From positions 1-59,686 of the forward strand of contig JAUYQZ010000009.1 in NCBI GenBank assembly GCA_030695415.1: DNA of 59,686 nucleotides. The letters run 5' to 3'. Origin of the DNA: Hylemonella sp. (GTDB taxonomy: Bacteria > Pseudomonadota > Gammaproteobacteria > Burkholderiales > Burkholderiaceae_C). A program made the position numbers and the translations under genes. Positions 25,855 through 34,796 of the stretch are shown here, one piece after another. Under the pieces are notes generated by a model, which saw only the letters and a list, made by a program, of their open reading frames with translations, was not told the DNA's origin and made no database searches. Position 1 is the first letter of the stretch, and each line of letters opens with the position of its first letter.

Positions 25855-27735
25855 ATGAGCGTCCCCGAACTTGACCGCGCACTGGCTGCCATCAACGCGG
25901 GCAGGTTCGAGGAAGCTTATCGGGGCCTGGAGCAGTTGCTCAGAAGGTCCCCGGGCCATATCGATGCCCGTTACCTGCAGGGCGTGGCAGCACAGTCCTT
26001 GAATCGCCTGGACGAGGCACTGCTGCATTACAACAAGGTGCTAAAAATGGCGCCACAGCATTCGGGGGCTCACTACAACAAGGCGCTCGCACTCACTGGC
26101 CTGGAGCGTCATTCCGATGCGCTCGCCAGCCACGATGCGGCCATTCGATTGATGCCGGACAACTTCTGGGCGCTGGTCAATCGAGGCAACTCGCAAGCGG
26201 CGCTGCAACGCTACCAGGCCGCGCTGACAGACTACGACCAGGCGCTCAAGATCAAACCGGATTTCCCCGAGGCTTTGACGAACAAGGGGAACGCCCTGGC
26301 CGAACTGGGGCTGTTCGAGCAGGCCGTGGCCCACCATCAGCGCGCCCTTCAGATCGATCCGGCCCACCTTCCCGCCTGGGTCAATCTAAGCGGCACCTAC
26401 ATCAAAGCCCGTCGATTCGAACAGGCCCTCGAGGCAGCGGATCGGGCCGTTCAATTGCACCCGGAGAATACTGACGCATTGGTTCACAAAGGGGTGGCCT
26501 TGACCGAACTGGGCCAGGAGGGACTGGCCTTGACTGTTCTGGAGCAGGTGACCCGGCTTGAGCCCGGACATCCACTCGCCTGGGTTTCCCTGGGCAATGC
26601 CCAGGCGGCACTACTGCGCTACACGGATGCGCTGGCCAGCTATGACCGCGGCATGGCCCGGCAACCCCAGAGCGTGCAGGCGCTGACCAACAAGGCTTCC
26701 GCGCTGGACGATATCAACCAGAATGCCGCGGCTGAAGAATGCTATCTGAAGGCCCTCGCTGTTGAGCCGGAAAACCCGGACACCCACTGGAACCTGTCCG
26801 TGCTGCTGCTGAAGCAGTCTCGCTTCACTGATGCCTGGCCACACTTCGAGTATCGGTGGGATATGAGCAATTCCGGAAAAAAGCAGTTCGCTACACAGCA
26901 TCCGCGCTGGGACGGCCAGGCTTCGGAGCGGCCGCTGCTGCTCTGGGGCGAACAGGGGATTGGCGACCAGACTCTCTACGCCAGCATCCTGCCCGAACTT
27001 ACCGACCTGCCCCAGCGCAAAACGGTGGCTCTGGATAAACGCCTGATCCCCCTGTTTCAGCGCTCCATGCCCGGCTTCGAGTTCATCGATCTGGAGCAGG
27101 TCAGCGATGCGCTGGACTTCGCAGAACATCTGCCCCTGGGGTCTCTCCCACGGTTGTTTCGCCCTGATCTGGACAGCTTTGGCCGCGCGCGCTGCCCCTT
27201 CCTGCTGGCCGATGCAGCCCGTGCGGCCACGCTGCGCAACCAAGTCTCCCGCCCCGGCAAGCTGGTCTGCGGCGTCTCCTGGTGGAGCAACCGCAAGGGC
27301 ATCGGCAAGCACAAGAGCATCAGCCTGGCGCAGATGCTCACGCCGCTGGCCTCCGAGCCACTGCATTTCGTGAACCTCCAATATGGCGACACCGCAACCG
27401 AGCGGGACGCCCTGCAGGCGCAGCACGGCATCGCCGTGCAGAACGTCGACGAAGTGAACAACTTCAATGACATCGACGGCCTGGCCGCCTTGATCGAGGC
27501 CTGCGACGTGGTCATCACCACCAGCAACACCACAGCGCACCTGGCTGGGGCGCTGGGCAAGCAGACCTTGCTCTTGCTGCCATCAGGCAAGGGCCGGCTC
27601 TGGTACTGGGTCGAGCATGAAGGCCATAGCCTCTGGTACCCCAGCATCATGATCTGCCAACAGACCATCGCGGGCGATTGGCTTGAGCCCATGCGCGTCT
27701 TGAAGGCCCACCTTGAACTGAAGCTGCCCCGTTGA
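25855..27735 (+). CDS. TPR protein with GT9-like glycosyltransferase domain
   Basis: A 626-residue protein from the ATG at 25855. A GTG at 25774 would add 27 residues, and neither has a strong ribosome site. About ten TPR units fill residues 1-340 (LKMAPQHSGAHYNKALALTG, LKIKPDFPEALTNKGNALAE and similar). The C-terminal ~280 residues resemble the heptosyltransferase (GT9) fold found in TPR-type glycosyltransferases: LLLWGEQGIGDQTLYASIL, VALDKRLIPLFQRSMPG, GVSWWSNRKGIGK, VVITTSNTTAHLAGALGKQT and GRLWYWVEHEGHSLWYPS. It probably modifies a surface protein or glycan; the donor and acceptor are unknown. A decayed copy of its catalytic domain follows immediately. Confidence 0.85.
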   Translation: MSVPELDRALAAINAGRFEEAYRGLEQLLRRSPGHIDARYLQGVAAQSLNRLDEALLHYNKVLKMAPQHSGAHYNKALALTGLERHSDALASHDAAIRLMPDNFWALVNRGNSQAALQRYQAALTDYDQALKIKPDFPEALTNKGNALAELGLFEQAVAHHQRALQIDPAHLPAWVNLSGTYIKARRFEQALEAADRAVQLHPENTDALVHKGVALTELGQEGLALTVLEQVTRLEPGHPLAWVSLGNAQAALLRYTDALASYDRGMARQPQSVQALTNKASALDDINQNAAAEECYLKALAVEPENPDTHWNLSVLLLKQSRFTDAWPHFEYRWDMSNSGKKQFATQHPRWDGQASERPLLLWGEQGIGDQTLYASILPELTDLPQRKTVALDKRLIPLFQRSMPGFEFIDLEQVSDALDFAEHLPLGSLPRLFRPDLDSFGRARCPFLLADAARAATLRNQVSRPGKLVCGVSWWSNRKGIGKHKSISLAQMLTPLASEPLHFVNLQYGDTATERDALQAQHGIAVQNVDEVNNFNDIDGLAALIEACDVVITTSNTTAHLAGALGKQTLLLLPSGKGRLWYWVEHEGHSLWYPSIMICQQTIAGDWLEPMRVLKAHLELKLPR

Positions 27736-28555
27736 TCGATGCCTTTGAGCAAGCAAAATCGTGCTTCCTGAAAGGCTTTGTTCTCTGGGGTGAGCAAGGC
27801 GTGGGTGACCAGATCCTGTACGCCAGCGTCCTGAACGATCTGGTTGGCCTTCGGCGCAAGAAGCTGGTGGCGGTGGACAAGCGACTGATCCCACTCTTCC
27901 GGCGTTCCATGCCCAGTTTTGACTTCCCCGAGCTGGCCAGGCCAGTGATGGCCTTGACTTTGCCGAGCAGCTACCACTAGGCTCGTTGCCGCACCACTTT
28001 CGACCCACGCTGGCCAGCTTTGCCGCTGCGCGTCACCCCTACCTGGTGACTGACCCGGCCCACACCGCAGCCTTGCGCCAGAAGATCACCCAGCCGGGCA
28101 AACGGGTCGTCGGCGTTTCCTGGTCCAGCAGCGGCAAGAGCATCGGCCTGGAGCCAATGCTCTTGCCGCTGGCCTCCGAGCCGCTGCATTTCGTGAATCT
28201 CCAGCATGGGGACACCGCCGCCGAGCGGAAGGCACTGCAGGCGTTACACGGCATCACCGTGCAGAACGTCGACGAAGTGGACAACTTCAACGACATCGAC
28301 GGCCTGGCCGCGCTGATCGATGCCTGCGACATCGTCATCACCACCAGCAACACCACCGCCCACCTGGCGGGAGCGCTGGGGAAGGAAACACTGCTCTTGC
28401 TACCATTGGGCAAGGGCAAGCTTTGGTACTGAACGGCCCAGCAGGGGCAGAGCCTCTGGTACCCCAGCATCCAGATGTTTACGTAATCCGGGCTTGGCCA
28501 ATGGCTGCAACCTCTCGAAATTCTCAAGAAGCACCTTGAAGAGAACAAGACATGA
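27732..28555 (+). pseudogene. Decayed tandem copy of the GT9-like domain
   Basis: A degraded duplicate of the last ~270 residues of the preceding gene, without TPRs. The first part (FVLWGEQGVGDQILYASVL, VAVDKRLIPLFRRSMPSF) is followed by a one-base deletion near 27957. The next part (GSLPHHFRPTL, FVNLQHGDTAAERKALQAL, VITTSNTTAHLAGALGKET, GKGKLWY) is interrupted by TGA at 28430. After it the frame still reads TAQQGQSLWYPSIQMFT, a TAA stop at 28484, and WLQPLEILKKHLEENKT. The original stop at 28553 overlaps the ATG of the next gene. Three lesions make a functional product very unlikely. Confidence 0.9.
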
Positions 28556-29235
28556 AACTGGAAAAAATCACTGTCGTCGTTGGCTTTGACCAGCGTGAAG
28601 CCATTGCCTACCACGTGTTCTGTCAGAGCGTGCTGGAGAAGGCGTCCATGCCTGTGCAGTTCATCCCCTTGGCGGAGAACACGCTGACCGACTACAAGGA
28701 AACACATACCGATGGCAGCAACCGCTTCATTTACTCGCGTTTCCTGGCGCCGTATCTCTGCAGTTTCCAGGGCTGGGCGCTCTTCGCCGATGGCGACATG
28801 ATCTGCCAGAACGACATCAAACAATTGTGGGATCTGCGAGATGAATCGAAGGCGGTACAGGTGGTGCAACACGACTACCAGACCAAGGCGCACACCAAGT
28901 ACCTGGGCAACAAGAACGAGAACTACCCGCGCAAGAACTGGTCCAGCGTGATCCTGTGGAACTGCGCCCACCCGGCGCATCGCGTGCTGACACCGGAGTT
29001 CATCCAGAAACAGGCCGGCGCCTATCTGCACCGATTTAGCTGGCTGGAAGACAGCCAGATCGGCGCGCTGCCCAGGGAGTGGAATTGGCTGGCCATCGAG
29101 TACCCGGACAACGAACAGGCCAAGCTGATCCACTACACGCTGGGCACGCCTTGCTTCAAGGACTATGCCGATACGGCCATGGCGGACAAATGGCAGTCAG
29201 CTTATGACCGCGTGATCGAGGGCATGGGCAAGTAG
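28552..29235 (+). CDS. Glycosyltransferase, GT8-like with DxD motif
   Basis: A 227-residue protein beginning KLEKITVVVGFDQREAIAYH. It has a Rossmann-like start and a clear metal-binding DGD motif in GWALFADGDMICQNDIKQLW. SSVILWNCAHPAHRVLTPEF and WLEDSQIGALPREWNWLAI are also seen. These suit a small GT-A fold transferase near family GT8, and the lipid or protein acceptor is unknown. It starts inside the remnant of the duplicated GT9-like gene (ATGA with its old stop), so the cluster was once a tight operon. It is convergent with the next gene, four bases away. Confidence 0.75.
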   Translation: MKLEKITVVVGFDQREAIAYHVFCQSVLEKASMPVQFIPLAENTLTDYKETHTDGSNRFIYSRFLAPYLCSFQGWALFADGDMICQNDIKQLWDLRDESKAVQVVQHDYQTKAHTKYLGNKNENYPRKNWSSVILWNCAHPAHRVLTPEFIQKQAGAYLHRFSWLEDSQIGALPREWNWLAIEYPDNEQAKLIHYTLGTPCFKDYADTAMADKWQSAYDRVIEGMGK

Positions 29236-29239
29236 CGGC

Positions 29240-30109
29240 TCAGGTCTGCCTGCTGAAGCTCGCGTCGAGCAACTCATCCATGATGGCAGTCATCTTGATG
29301 GTCTCGAATTCATCCGCAGCAACGGCGGCGAAGTCCCGCCAGCGGTCCCGCTCCAGCGCAGCTGACATCCTCTCGATCAGCAGTGCCTCGTCAGCGATAT
29401 CGGCGTACTTAAGGTAGCCTGCCGGGTCATCCTCAGGCTCAGACAGGATGTAGCAGTTGTTGTTGGCCAGATAGCAAATCCGGAAGGAGTTGACGTGAGA
29501 ATACTTGCTGTCCTGGATGATGTTCAACTGGACCTTGGCACGGGCAATCCTGTCGTTGCGCAAGAAATAGGGGCAGCTGTGGTCCACCTCCCCCTTGAAC
29601 CCGGCCGCATTGATACGCTCGACAAGCGCCTTGCGCCGCGGCGACATCATCCCGAAAAAGTAGTAGTCCAGGTCCTTGGTCGCCCGGTGCGATATGTCCC
29701 TCATCTTCGGATGAAACCCCCAGCGCAGAAACTGGGAGTTTGTACCGTACTTCTCGTACTCTCCAATATTATTCTGAACCACATCCCAGGCGAACAACCC
29801 TGACTTGATCATCGGCATATACCCGCCGAGAAAATCCACCTTCGCCGGGTTGTGGTTCAGCATGTCATTGCCGATGATTTCCGTATTGACGTTCACGTAC
29901 TTAACTTCGCTTTTCATCAAGGACGTAATGGAATCCTTATTCAGAAAGTAAGCGCCGATGACCAGATTGACGCAGTTGGAATCCACTGACGCTCCGGAAA
30001 GGATCACTCGATGACCCAAGTCCTCCAGCGAATGTTTCAAAACCAGGATGAAATCCCGGCGTAGATGAAAAAGCCATTCCGGCCCCATGTAGGCAATATT
30101 AAAGTTCAT
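29240..30109 (-). CDS. Glycosyltransferase-like protein, CgeB/GT1-like
   Basis: A 289-residue protein beginning MNFNIAYMGPEWLFHLRRDF. Segments YVNVNTEIIGNDMLNHNPAK, TKDLDYYFFGMMSPRRKALV, ARAKVQLNIIQDSKYSHVNS and FRICYLANNNCYILSEPEDD resemble the C-terminal half of CgeB-type and other single-lobe glycosyltransferases, where the last motif contacts the sugar nucleotide. No signal peptide or membrane segment is visible. The gene is distinctly A/T-richer than its neighbours and uses more A/T-ending codons, consistent with lateral gain. Its assignment is by resemblance only. Confidence 0.6.
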   Translation of the reverse strand: MNFNIAYMGPEWLFHLRRDFILVLKHSLEDLGHRVILSGASVDSNCVNLVIGAYFLNKDSITSLMKSEVKYVNVNTEIIGNDMLNHNPAKVDFLGGYMPMIKSGLFAWDVVQNNIGEYEKYGTNSQFLRWGFHPKMRDISHRATKDLDYYFFGMMSPRRKALVERINAAGFKGEVDHSCPYFLRNDRIARAKVQLNIIQDSKYSHVNSFRICYLANNNCYILSEPEDDPAGYLKYADIADEALLIERMSAALERDRWRDFAAVAADEFETIKMTAIMDELLDASFSRQT

Positions 30110-30237
30110 GTCTGCTTATGAAAGTCAGGATTTTTTGGCCTGTGCTACTTAGAAGCAAAGGGATTGTTTGCGCGAAGGGCATCATATAACTCCCCAACTG
30201 TAGAATCTGACCATCCCTCAGCCTCTGGATAAACACC

Positions 30238-30621
30238 ATGAACCGCTGTTTCTCATTTTCACTGGGCCACTGGCTAGCCGCTCTGTTCGCCTGCCTGGCC
30301 GCTGCCGCAGCCCCACCCTTGGCCGCGCAAACGCTCGACCCCCAGCGCATCCCACCGATCGCGGCAAAGGCCGAACGTGGTGTGCTGCGTGTTGTGGCCC
30401 CCCCCGATGTCCTGATGGACGGGCGGCCCGCGCGCCTGGCGCCGGGCGCGCGCATCCGTGACCGCAACAACCTGATGGTGGTGTCGGGCGCTCTTACCGG
30501 GCAGGACCTTCTGGTGCGCTACACGCGCGACCCGCTGGGACTGGTGCACGAGGTCTGGGTCCTGACGGCTGCCGAGGCGGCGGCGCTTAACCCGCCACGC
30601 CCTGCGCTCCCGGCCTATTGA
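30238..30621 (+). CDS. Small secreted protein of unknown function
   Basis: A 127-residue protein with a Sec signal peptide (hydrophobic WLAALFACLAAAAAPPLAAQ). The mature part is beta-rich and basic (GVLRVVAPPDVLMDGRPARL, ARIRDRNNLMVVSGALTGQD, LVRYTRDPLGLVHEVWVLT). I do not recognise a named family. It precedes miaB by 93 bases in the same direction but has no functional link to it that I can see. The start has no strong ribosome site. Bases 30,110-30,237 upstream probably hold its promoter. Confidence 0.65.
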   Translation: MNRCFSFSLGHWLAALFACLAAAAAPPLAAQTLDPQRIPPIAAKAERGVLRVVAPPDVLMDGRPARLAPGARIRDRNNLMVVSGALTGQDLLVRYTRDPLGLVHEVWVLTAAEAAALNPPRPALPAY

Positions 30622-30714
30622 AGCTGCGGCCCGCTGGCTGCTCCACGCCATCGAACCCGCTGCCCAGGGCAGCAGACGCCACGCTCTTCCCGAGTGGACA
30701 ACCGGATCACCCCC

Positions 30715-32043
30715 ATGAGCAAGAAAGTTTTCATCAAGACCTTTGGCTGCCAGATGAACGAGTACGACTCGGACAAGATGGCCGACGTGCTGGGCGCCGC
30801 CCAGGGCTATGAGCCCACGCAGGACGTGGAAGAGGCGGACCTGATCCTCTTCAACACCTGTTCGGTGCGCGAGAAGGCGCAGGAAAAGGTGTTCTCCGAC
30901 CTGGGGCGGGTGCAGCACCTGAAGAAGAAGGGCGTGAAGATCGGCGTGGGCGGCTGCGTGGCCAGCCAGGAAGGCGCCGAGATTATTCGCCGCGCGCCCT
31001 ACGTGGACGTGGTTTTCGGCCCGCAAACACTGCACCGCCTGCCCGAGCTGCTGAACGCGCGCGATGCCCAGAACCGCCCGCAGGTGGACATCAGCTTCCC
31101 CGAGATCGAAAAGTTTGACCATCTGCCTCCCGCCAAGGTGGAAGGCTCAACCGCCTTCGTCAGCATCATGGAAGGCTGCTCCAAATACTGCAGCTACTGC
31201 GTGGTTCCCTACACGCGCGGCGAGGAGGTGAGTCGCCCCTTTGAGGACGTGCTGGTGGAGATTGCCGGCCTGGCCGACCAGGGCGTGAAAGAGGTCAACC
31301 TGCTGGGGCAGAACGTGAACGCCTGGCGAGCCCCCATGGGCAACACGACCGAGACCGCCGACTTCGCCACCCTGATCGACTACGTGGCCGAGATCCCGGG
31401 CATCGAGCGCATCCGCTACACCACCAGCCACCCCAACGAGTTCACGCCTTCGCTGATCGCGGCCTACGAGCGGGTGCCCAAGCTGGTCAGCCACCTGCAC
31501 CTGCCGGTGCAGCACGGCAGCGACCGCATCCTGATGGCCATGAAACGCGGCTACACGGCCATGGAGTACAAGAGCACGGTGCGCAAGCTGCGCGCCATCC
31601 GCCCCGACATGTCCATCAGCAGCGACTTCATCGTTGGCTTTCCCGGCGAGACGGAGGATGATTTCAGCCGGATGATGAAGCTGATTGACGAGGTGGGTTT
31701 CGACAACTCCTTCAGCTTCATCTTCAGCCCGCGGCCGGGCACCCCCGCGGCCAATCTGCACGACGAGACGCCACACGAAGTGAAGCTCAAGCGCCTGCAG
31801 CTGCTGCAGGCAGCGATCGAATCCAACCTGAAGCAGATCAGCGCCAGCCGCCTGGGCACGGTGCAGCGCATTTTGGTGGAAGGGCCGTCGAAACGGGATG
31901 CCGAGGAACTGATGGGCCGCACCGAATGCAACCGGGTGGTGAACTTCAAGGCGCCCAAACGCCTGATCGGCCAGATGGTCGACGTGACCATCACCGAAGC
32001 GCTGCACTACAGCCTGCGCGGCGAGGTGGCGATGAACGGCTGA
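30715..32043 (+). CDS. miaB: tRNA-2-methylthio-N6-dimethylallyladenosine synthase
   Basis: A 442-residue radical-SAM methylthiotransferase that adds a methylthio group to i6A37 in tRNAs reading UNN codons. The N-terminal UPF0004 domain carries the auxiliary cluster cysteines C12 ([11 protein letters not shown]), C49 (NTCSVREKA) and C81 (GGCVASQ). The radical-SAM motif is C155-x3-C159-x2-C162 ([16 protein letters not shown]). A C-terminal TRAM domain follows (about 375-440). A GTG at 30694 would add seven residues, but the ATG at 30715 starts with the usual [13 protein letters not shown]. Confidence 0.97.
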   Translation: MSKKVFIKTFGCQMNEYDSDKMADVLGAAQGYEPTQDVEEADLILFNTCSVREKAQEKVFSDLGRVQHLKKKGVKIGVGGCVASQEGAEIIRRAPYVDVVFGPQTLHRLPELLNARDAQNRPQVDISFPEIEKFDHLPPAKVEGSTAFVSIMEGCSKYCSYCVVPYTRGEEVSRPFEDVLVEIAGLADQGVKEVNLLGQNVNAWRAPMGNTTETADFATLIDYVAEIPGIERIRYTTSHPNEFTPSLIAAYERVPKLVSHLHLPVQHGSDRILMAMKRGYTAMEYKSTVRKLRAIRPDMSISSDFIVGFPGETEDDFSRMMKLIDEVGFDNSFSFIFSPRPGTPAANLHDETPHEVKLKRLQLLQAAIESNLKQISASRLGTVQRILVEGPSKRDAEELMGRTECNRVVNFKAPKRLIGQMVDVTITEALHYSLRGEVAMNG

Positions 32044-32093
32044 GCGGCGAGCCCCTCACCCTGCCCTCTCCCCTGCGGGGGGGCAACAAGCCT

Positions 32094-33455
32094 TCAGAAG
32101 GGGCGGGGCATGCCTTTCATGCCGCCCATGCGCTTCATGAGCTTCATCATGCCGCCACCCTTCATCTTCTTCATCATGTCCTGCATCTGCTCGAATTCCT
32201 TGAGCATGCGGTTCACGTCCTGCACCTGCACACCCGCGCCGGCAGCGATGCGGCGTTTGCGCGTGGCCTTGATGAGCTCAGGCTTGCGCCGCTCCAGCTT
32301 GGTCATGCTGTTGATGATGCCTTCCTTGCGACGCAGGTCCTTCTCGACCTTATCGGTATCCACCTGGCCGGCCTTGGCGGCCATCTGCGCGGGCAGCTTG
32401 TCCATCAGGCTGGAGAGGCCACCCATCTGCTTCATCTGCTGAAGCTGGGCCAGGAAGTCGTTGAGGTCGAAGCCCGCGCCACTCTTGACCTTGGCGGCCA
32501 GCTTCTGCGCGGCCTCCATGTCCACGCCGGCGGTGACCTGTTCGACCAGGGCCACGATGTCGCCCATGCCCAGCACACGGCCCGCATGGCGCTGAGCGTC
32601 GAAGACCTCCAGGCCGTCGAGCTTTTCGCTGGTACCGGCGAACTTGATGGGCACGCCGGTGACGGAGCGCACCGACAGGGCCGCACCGCCGCGTGAATCG
32701 CCATCGGTCTTGGTCAGGATGATGCCGGTCAGCGGCAGGGCTTCCTTGAAGGCGCGGGCGGTGTTGATGGCGTCCTGGCCCTGCATGGCGTCGACCACAA
32801 ACAGCGTCTCGACAGGGTTCAGAACGGTATGCAATTCGCGGATCTCGCGCATCAGCGCCTCGTCGATGGCCAGGCGGCCGGCGGTGTCGACCAGCAGCAC
32901 GTCGAAGAAGTGTTTCTTCGCGTAGTCCAGCGCGGCACGGGCGATGTCAACCGGCTTTTGATCCGGCGAGCTGGGGAACCACTCGGCGCCAGCCTGGGCA
33001 GTCACGGTCTTGAGCTGCTCGATGGCGGCGGGACGGTACACGTCGCCGGAGACGGTCAGCACCTTCTTCTTGCGCTTCTCGATCAGGTGGCGGGCCAGCT
33101 TGGCCGTGGTGGTGGTCTTGCCGGCGCCCTGCAGGCCGGCCATGAGGATCACGGCCGGCGGCTGGGCCGCGAGGTTGATGTCGGCCACGCCCTCGCCCAT
33201 GGTGGCGGCGAGTTCGCGGTTGACGATGCCCACCAGGGCCTGGCCTGGCGTGAGCGAGCCCATGACAGCCTGGCCCAGGGCCTGGTCCTTGACGCGGGCG
33301 ATGAAGTCGCGCACCACGGGCAGGGCCACGTCGGCCTCCAGCAGGGCCATGCGCACCTCGCGCAGCATGTCAGCCACGTTGGATTCGGTGATGCGGGCCT
33401 GGCCGCGAATTTCCTTGACCAGGCGGCTGAGTTTGTCGGTGAGGGCGGAGGCCAT
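32094..33455 (-). CDS. ffh: Signal recognition particle protein Ffh
   Basis: A 453-residue GTPase that binds 4.5S RNA and delivers ribosomes with signal sequences to FtsY at the membrane. The N domain is at 1-90. The G domain has the P-loop GLQGAGKTTTTAKLA and the motifs DTAGRLAIDEAL and TKTDGDSRGGAALS. The methionine-rich M domain (about 300-453) ends in GGGMMKLMKRMGGMKGMPRPF. The ALTDKLSRLVKEIRGQARIT N-terminus is standard. It is convergent with miaB and has a MITE-like palindrome upstream of its start. Confidence 0.98.
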   Translation of the reverse strand: MASALTDKLSRLVKEIRGQARITESNVADMLREVRMALLEADVALPVVRDFIARVKDQALGQAVMGSLTPGQALVGIVNRELAATMGEGVADINLAAQPPAVILMAGLQGAGKTTTTAKLARHLIEKRKKKVLTVSGDVYRPAAIEQLKTVTAQAGAEWFPSSPDQKPVDIARAALDYAKKHFFDVLLVDTAGRLAIDEALMREIRELHTVLNPVETLFVVDAMQGQDAINTARAFKEALPLTGIILTKTDGDSRGGAALSVRSVTGVPIKFAGTSEKLDGLEVFDAQRHAGRVLGMGDIVALVEQVTAGVDMEAAQKLAAKVKSGAGFDLNDFLAQLQQMKQMGGLSSLMDKLPAQMAAKAGQVDTDKVEKDLRRKEGIINSMTKLERRKPELIKATRKRRIAAGAGVQVQDVNRMLKEFEQMQDMMKKMKGGGMMKLMKRMGGMKGMPRPF

Positions 33456-33475
33456 GGGTGTGTTCCTGTGAGCTA

Positions 33476-33720
33476 GGGCCTGTCCACACTAATTTCTCAA
33501 GTGCGAACGGGGTGAAAACAGTGCAAGTCTAGGCGCGCGACGACGCCCAGGCTGACCGCCTGGGCTAGGAGAGCAACAACGAGTGGCGCTGTTTTCACCC
33601 CGTGCCCTTCGGGTTGCGGCCAAAAAAGTCATGCGGGGTATTCCCCGGCAAGTCCGCGCAACACCCCGCATGACTTTTTTGATCCGCAACGCATCTTGAG
33701 AAATTAGTGTGGACAGGCCC
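33476..33720. mobile_element. 245-bp MITE-like element with nested perfect palindromes
   Basis: Perfect 26-base terminal inverted repeats begin GGGCCTGTCCACACTAATTT (33476-33501 and 33695-33720). Inside are a 14-base perfect pair CGGGGTGAAAACAG (33508-33521 and 33589-33602), an 8-base pair GCCCAGGC (33545-33552 and 33558-33565) and an 18-base perfect pair AAAAAAGTCATGCGGGGT (33622-33639 and 33663-33680). There is no transposase. No clear target-site duplication is visible at the ends. It occupies the divergent space between ffh and ypjD (33456-33778), so the two genes' promoters may lie within or beside it. Confidence 0.72.
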
Positions 33721-33778
33721 AAAGGCAATAGCGCGCCAGCCGGAAGCTGGTCAGAAGGCAAAACGCTAAACTGTGCAC

Positions 33779-34570
33779 ATGATTTTAACCAGTGCCTCCA
33801 CCGCGGGCATAGCCTTGGCCGTTCTTGCTGCGCTGGCCTACGCCGCACTGGCCTGGCGCCTGTCACCGGTAGCTGCATGGCGCACCGTCGTGCTGGCCTG
33901 GGTGCTGCACGGCCTGCTGCTGGGCTGGAGCCTGCTGGGGGATACACCGCGTTTCGGCTTTGCCCCGGCGCTTTCGGTCACGGTCTGGCTGGTGGCCGCG
34001 ATTTACGCGGTTGAGATCCAGCTCTACCCGCAGCTGCAGACCCGCTGGGCGCTCTCCGTGCTGGGCACTGGCGCTGTCCTGCTGGCGCTGCTGTTTCCCG
34101 GGCAGGCCCTGCAGGCCAGCGCCTCGGCCTGGCTGCCGCTGCACCTGGCGCTGGGTATCGCCTCCTACGGGCTGTTTGCAGTGGCTGTGGTGCATGCCCT
34201 GCTGATGCTGCGTGCCGAGGAGCGCATCCGCCGGGCCACCGATCCGCAAAGCGGCCTGCCGCTGCTGACGCTGGAGCGCCTGACTTTCCGCTTCGTCACG
34301 GCCGGCTTCGTGCTGCTGTCGGCCACCTTGCTGGCCGGCCTGCTGTTCGATGAGCTGCTCTACGGCGCCGCCTGGAACTGGAGCCACAAGATCGTTTTCT
34401 CCATGCTGTCCTGGGCGGTCTTTGCCATTCTGTTGATCGGGCGGGCACGCTTTGGCTGGCGCGGCTGGCGTGCTGCGCGCCTGTTGTTCACCGGTGCCGG
34501 GCTGCTGCTGCTGGCCTACGTGGGCTCGCGTTTCGTGCTTGAAATCGTCCTCGGGCGGAGCACCTCTTGA
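33779..34570 (+). CDS. YpjD/CcsA-like inner-membrane protein
   Basis: A 263-residue protein with about eight membrane helices, of the cytochrome c assembly (CcsA/HemX) family and most like YpjD. Segments LPLHLALGIASYGLFAVAVV and YGAAWNWSHKIVFSMLSWAV hold the conserved histidines of the family. True CcsA has a WWD domain for haem, which I do not see here, so a haem role is uncertain. YpjD is often found next to ffh, as here. Start at 33779 (ATG); a GTG at 33773 would add two residues. Its stop overlaps the TTG start of the next gene. Confidence 0.8.
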   Translation: MILTSASTAGIALAVLAALAYAALAWRLSPVAAWRTVVLAWVLHGLLLGWSLLGDTPRFGFAPALSVTVWLVAAIYAVEIQLYPQLQTRWALSVLGTGAVLLALLFPGQALQASASAWLPLHLALGIASYGLFAVAVVHALLMLRAEERIRRATDPQSGLPLLTLERLTFRFVTAGFVLLSATLLAGLLFDELLYGAAWNWSHKIVFSMLSWAVFAILLIGRARFGWRGWRAARLLFTGAGLLLLAYVGSRFVLEIVLGRSTS

Positions 34571-34794
34571 AGTTCCTGCTGTTTCTCGCCATCGTGCTGC
34601 TGGTCGCCTGGATGTGGCGCTCCAGCCGCCGTCGCGACAAACGCCCCGACCAGGCCGCCGCCCCACCACAAGCCAGTCCTCAGGAAATGGTGCGCTGCGC
34701 GCACTGCGGCGTGCACCTGCCCCGGGGGGATGCCGTGGTAGGCCGCATCGCTCAGTACTGCAGCCGTGAGCACCAGCAGAACGCGGAACCTTGA
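34567..34794 (+). CDS. PP0621-family small membrane protein with zinc-ribbon-like motif
   Basis: A 75-residue protein starting at a TTG that overlaps the ypjD stop. One N-terminal helix (FLLFLAIVLLVAWMW) is followed by a basic linker. The end has CAHCGVHLP and QYCSREHQ, a Cys-x2-Cys plus Cys/His pair that probably binds zinc. This layout fits the PP0621 family, commonly found before pilS in beta- and gammaproteobacteria. Function unknown. Confidence 0.8.
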   Translation: MKFLLFLAIVLLVAWMWRSSRRRDKRPDQAAAPPQASPQEMVRCAHCGVHLPRGDAVVGRIAQYCSREHQQNAEP

Positions 34795-34796
34795 GC

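Noticed and set aside
33489..33947. Possible small protein over the MITE-like element
   Set aside because: The frame crosses the inverted repeats and the start of ypjD on the other strand; no signal or motif.
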